Shown: piece after piece, positions 14,062 through 14,817 of the stretch | Layout of the letters: each line of letters opens with the position of its first letter | Numbering within the stretch: position 1 is the stretch's first letter | Assembly (NCBI GenBank): GCA_900772835.1 | Contig: CAAGSA010000031.1 | Location: forward strand, 1-14,817 | Reading direction: 5' to 3' | Length of the DNA: 14,817 nt | From: an uncultured Prevotella sp. | Lineage (GTDB): Bacteria > Bacteroidota > Bacteroidia > Bacteroidales > Bacteroidaceae | Made by a program: the position numbers and the translations under genes | Notes under the pieces: generated by a model | The model's input: only the letters and a program-made list of their open reading frames with translations | What the model was told of the DNA's origin: nothing | Database searches by the model: none

Positions 14062-14788
14062 TAGCTCCTTCATTTCGTTCAAATATTTTGCATAATTCTT
14101 CTATTGTTTTTCCTATAGCATGAAGTTCTATTAACTTTTTATCTTCATCTTCCGTCCATTGAACATAAGCCTTTGAATGCTTCAACCTTTGTTGCTCTAT
14201 ATACGACATATTTTCTTGTTCTTTCTTCTTTTCCCATAACACACGCGTCTTTGGCAGATCGGAATAAGAGACCATTAATTCTTCAAATTCTTTATATTGA
14301 GTATGGGTCAAAGGTCTTATATCAAGATTTATTTCTTGTTGCCATCTACGAAGAGAACATTCATATTCACCAGAAGCTGCAAATGGGAGATGACCATTCT
14401 GCTCAACAAACTGTCTAAATTTGTCAAGAGCCTCTTCGAAAGATACACCATCTAAAGAATGTACAGGTTTCCCGTTCTCGTCATATTCCGTTCTAACTGG
14501 AATGATTACGGTTTGATAATCCGGAGAAACAACCACGTTATATACAGCCGATATTATTTCGGCAAAACGCTTTAAAACAATATCACGACATTGTACACCT
14601 TCACTTATATATCGAGTCATCGGGTAACGGTTTTCCTGCCAAAGAGTATAATATACATCCTTGCCTACATTTTCTATAGTTGTTCGCCATTTGATACACC
14701 CCATTAATTCACTTCCTATATGATATTCTGTTCCATTGAATGTAACAAAGTCCCTTACTGACTTTTTAGCTTTAGGAGTAGTGACCAA
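14030..14788 (-). CDS. Uncharacterised protein with C-terminal Myb/SANT-like DNA-binding domain
   Basis: The 252-residue frame has three visible parts. The N-terminal part (about 1-105) is unrecognised. A middle segment (about 125-175: DKFRQFVEQNGHLPF, then LRRWQQEI) resembles the short helicase-associated repeat. The C-terminal 42 residues (WTEDEDKKLIELHAIGKTIE, then NEGAIKSRIKKLSQ) have the spacing of a Myb/SANT or GcrA-like helix-turn-helix, often found at the ends of bacterial helicases. DNA binding is therefore likely; no catalytic motif is seen. The start is uncertain. No in-frame ATG exists at the 5' end; TTG at 14788-14786 follows AAAGGA, 6 bases away. An ATG at 14807 is out of frame by one base, with an A6 run in between. 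Composition is strongly AT-rich, unlike the neighbouring core. Confidence 0.65.
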   Translation of the reverse strand: MVTTPKAKKSVRDFVTFNGTEYHIGSELMGCIKWRTTIENVGKDVYYTLWQENRYPMTRYISEGVQCRDIVLKRFAEIISAVYNVVVSPDYQTVIIPVRTEYDENGKPVHSLDGVSFEEALDKFRQFVEQNGHLPFAASGEYECSLRRWQQEINLDIRPLTHTQYKEFEELMVSYSDLPKTRVLWEKKKEQENMSYIEQQRLKHSKAYVQWTEDEDKKLIELHAIGKTIEELCKIFERNEGAIKSRIKKLSQ

Positions 14789-14817
14789 TTTTTTCCTTTA
14801 CAGTCATTTCATCCATC

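Overview
The window looks like chromosomal DNA from a member of the Bacteroidales, most like Prevotella and relatives. Almost every promoter that can be proposed has the Bacteroidetes sigma-ABfr -7 element (TAnnTTTG), Shine-Dalgarno sequences are mostly weak or absent, and the proteins (SulP permease, PBP4-type DacB, SIMPL protein, bPH protein, NadB) resemble Bacteroidales families. The assignment is by recognition; no search was run.

Layout. 1-120 is the tail of a UvrD/RecD-type helicase. 121-2450 is visibly AT-richer. It holds a Fic-domain protein with a VbhA-like N-terminal segment, preceded by a promoter and leader with two tiny ORFs, and a small membrane PH-domain protein on the opposite strand. 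2452-11089 is a GC-richer block read leftward: a SulP anion permease with STAS domain, a GNAT acetyltransferase/AraC regulator pair, a PhoB/PhoR-like response regulator/histidine kinase pair, and a dacB (PBP4)/MATE exporter pair. nadB (L-aspartate oxidase) is read rightward from 11288, divergent from dacB. It converges on a SIMPL-domain gene, with a strong bidirectional terminator between them. After about 13,780 the DNA becomes markedly AT-rich. This end carries a fragment of a WYL-type regulator and an uncharacterised protein with a C-terminal Myb/SANT-like domain.

How the genes work together. Three leftward gene pairs look like small operons: GNAT/AraC with a 13-nt gap, regulator/kinase with a 2-nt gap, and dacB/MATE with the MATE Shine-Dalgarno directly after the dacB stop. 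The core is mostly housekeeping: anion uptake, phosphate-type signalling, peptidoglycan trimming, efflux and NAD biosynthesis. The two AT-rich ends are the accessory parts.

Most notable: (a) an 11-bp repeat tract inside the Fic gene, where gain or loss of one unit would remove the C-terminal winged-helix domain, suggesting an on/off contingency switch; (b) three TGTAAY-type repeats at exact 11-bp spacing upstream of the PhoB-like regulator, suggesting a Pho-box-like autoregulatory operator; (c) a composition break and truncated regulator at the right end, next to a gene whose 5' end is either TTG-started or frameshifted at an A6 run. I see no CRISPR array, tRNA, rRNA or insertion sequence.
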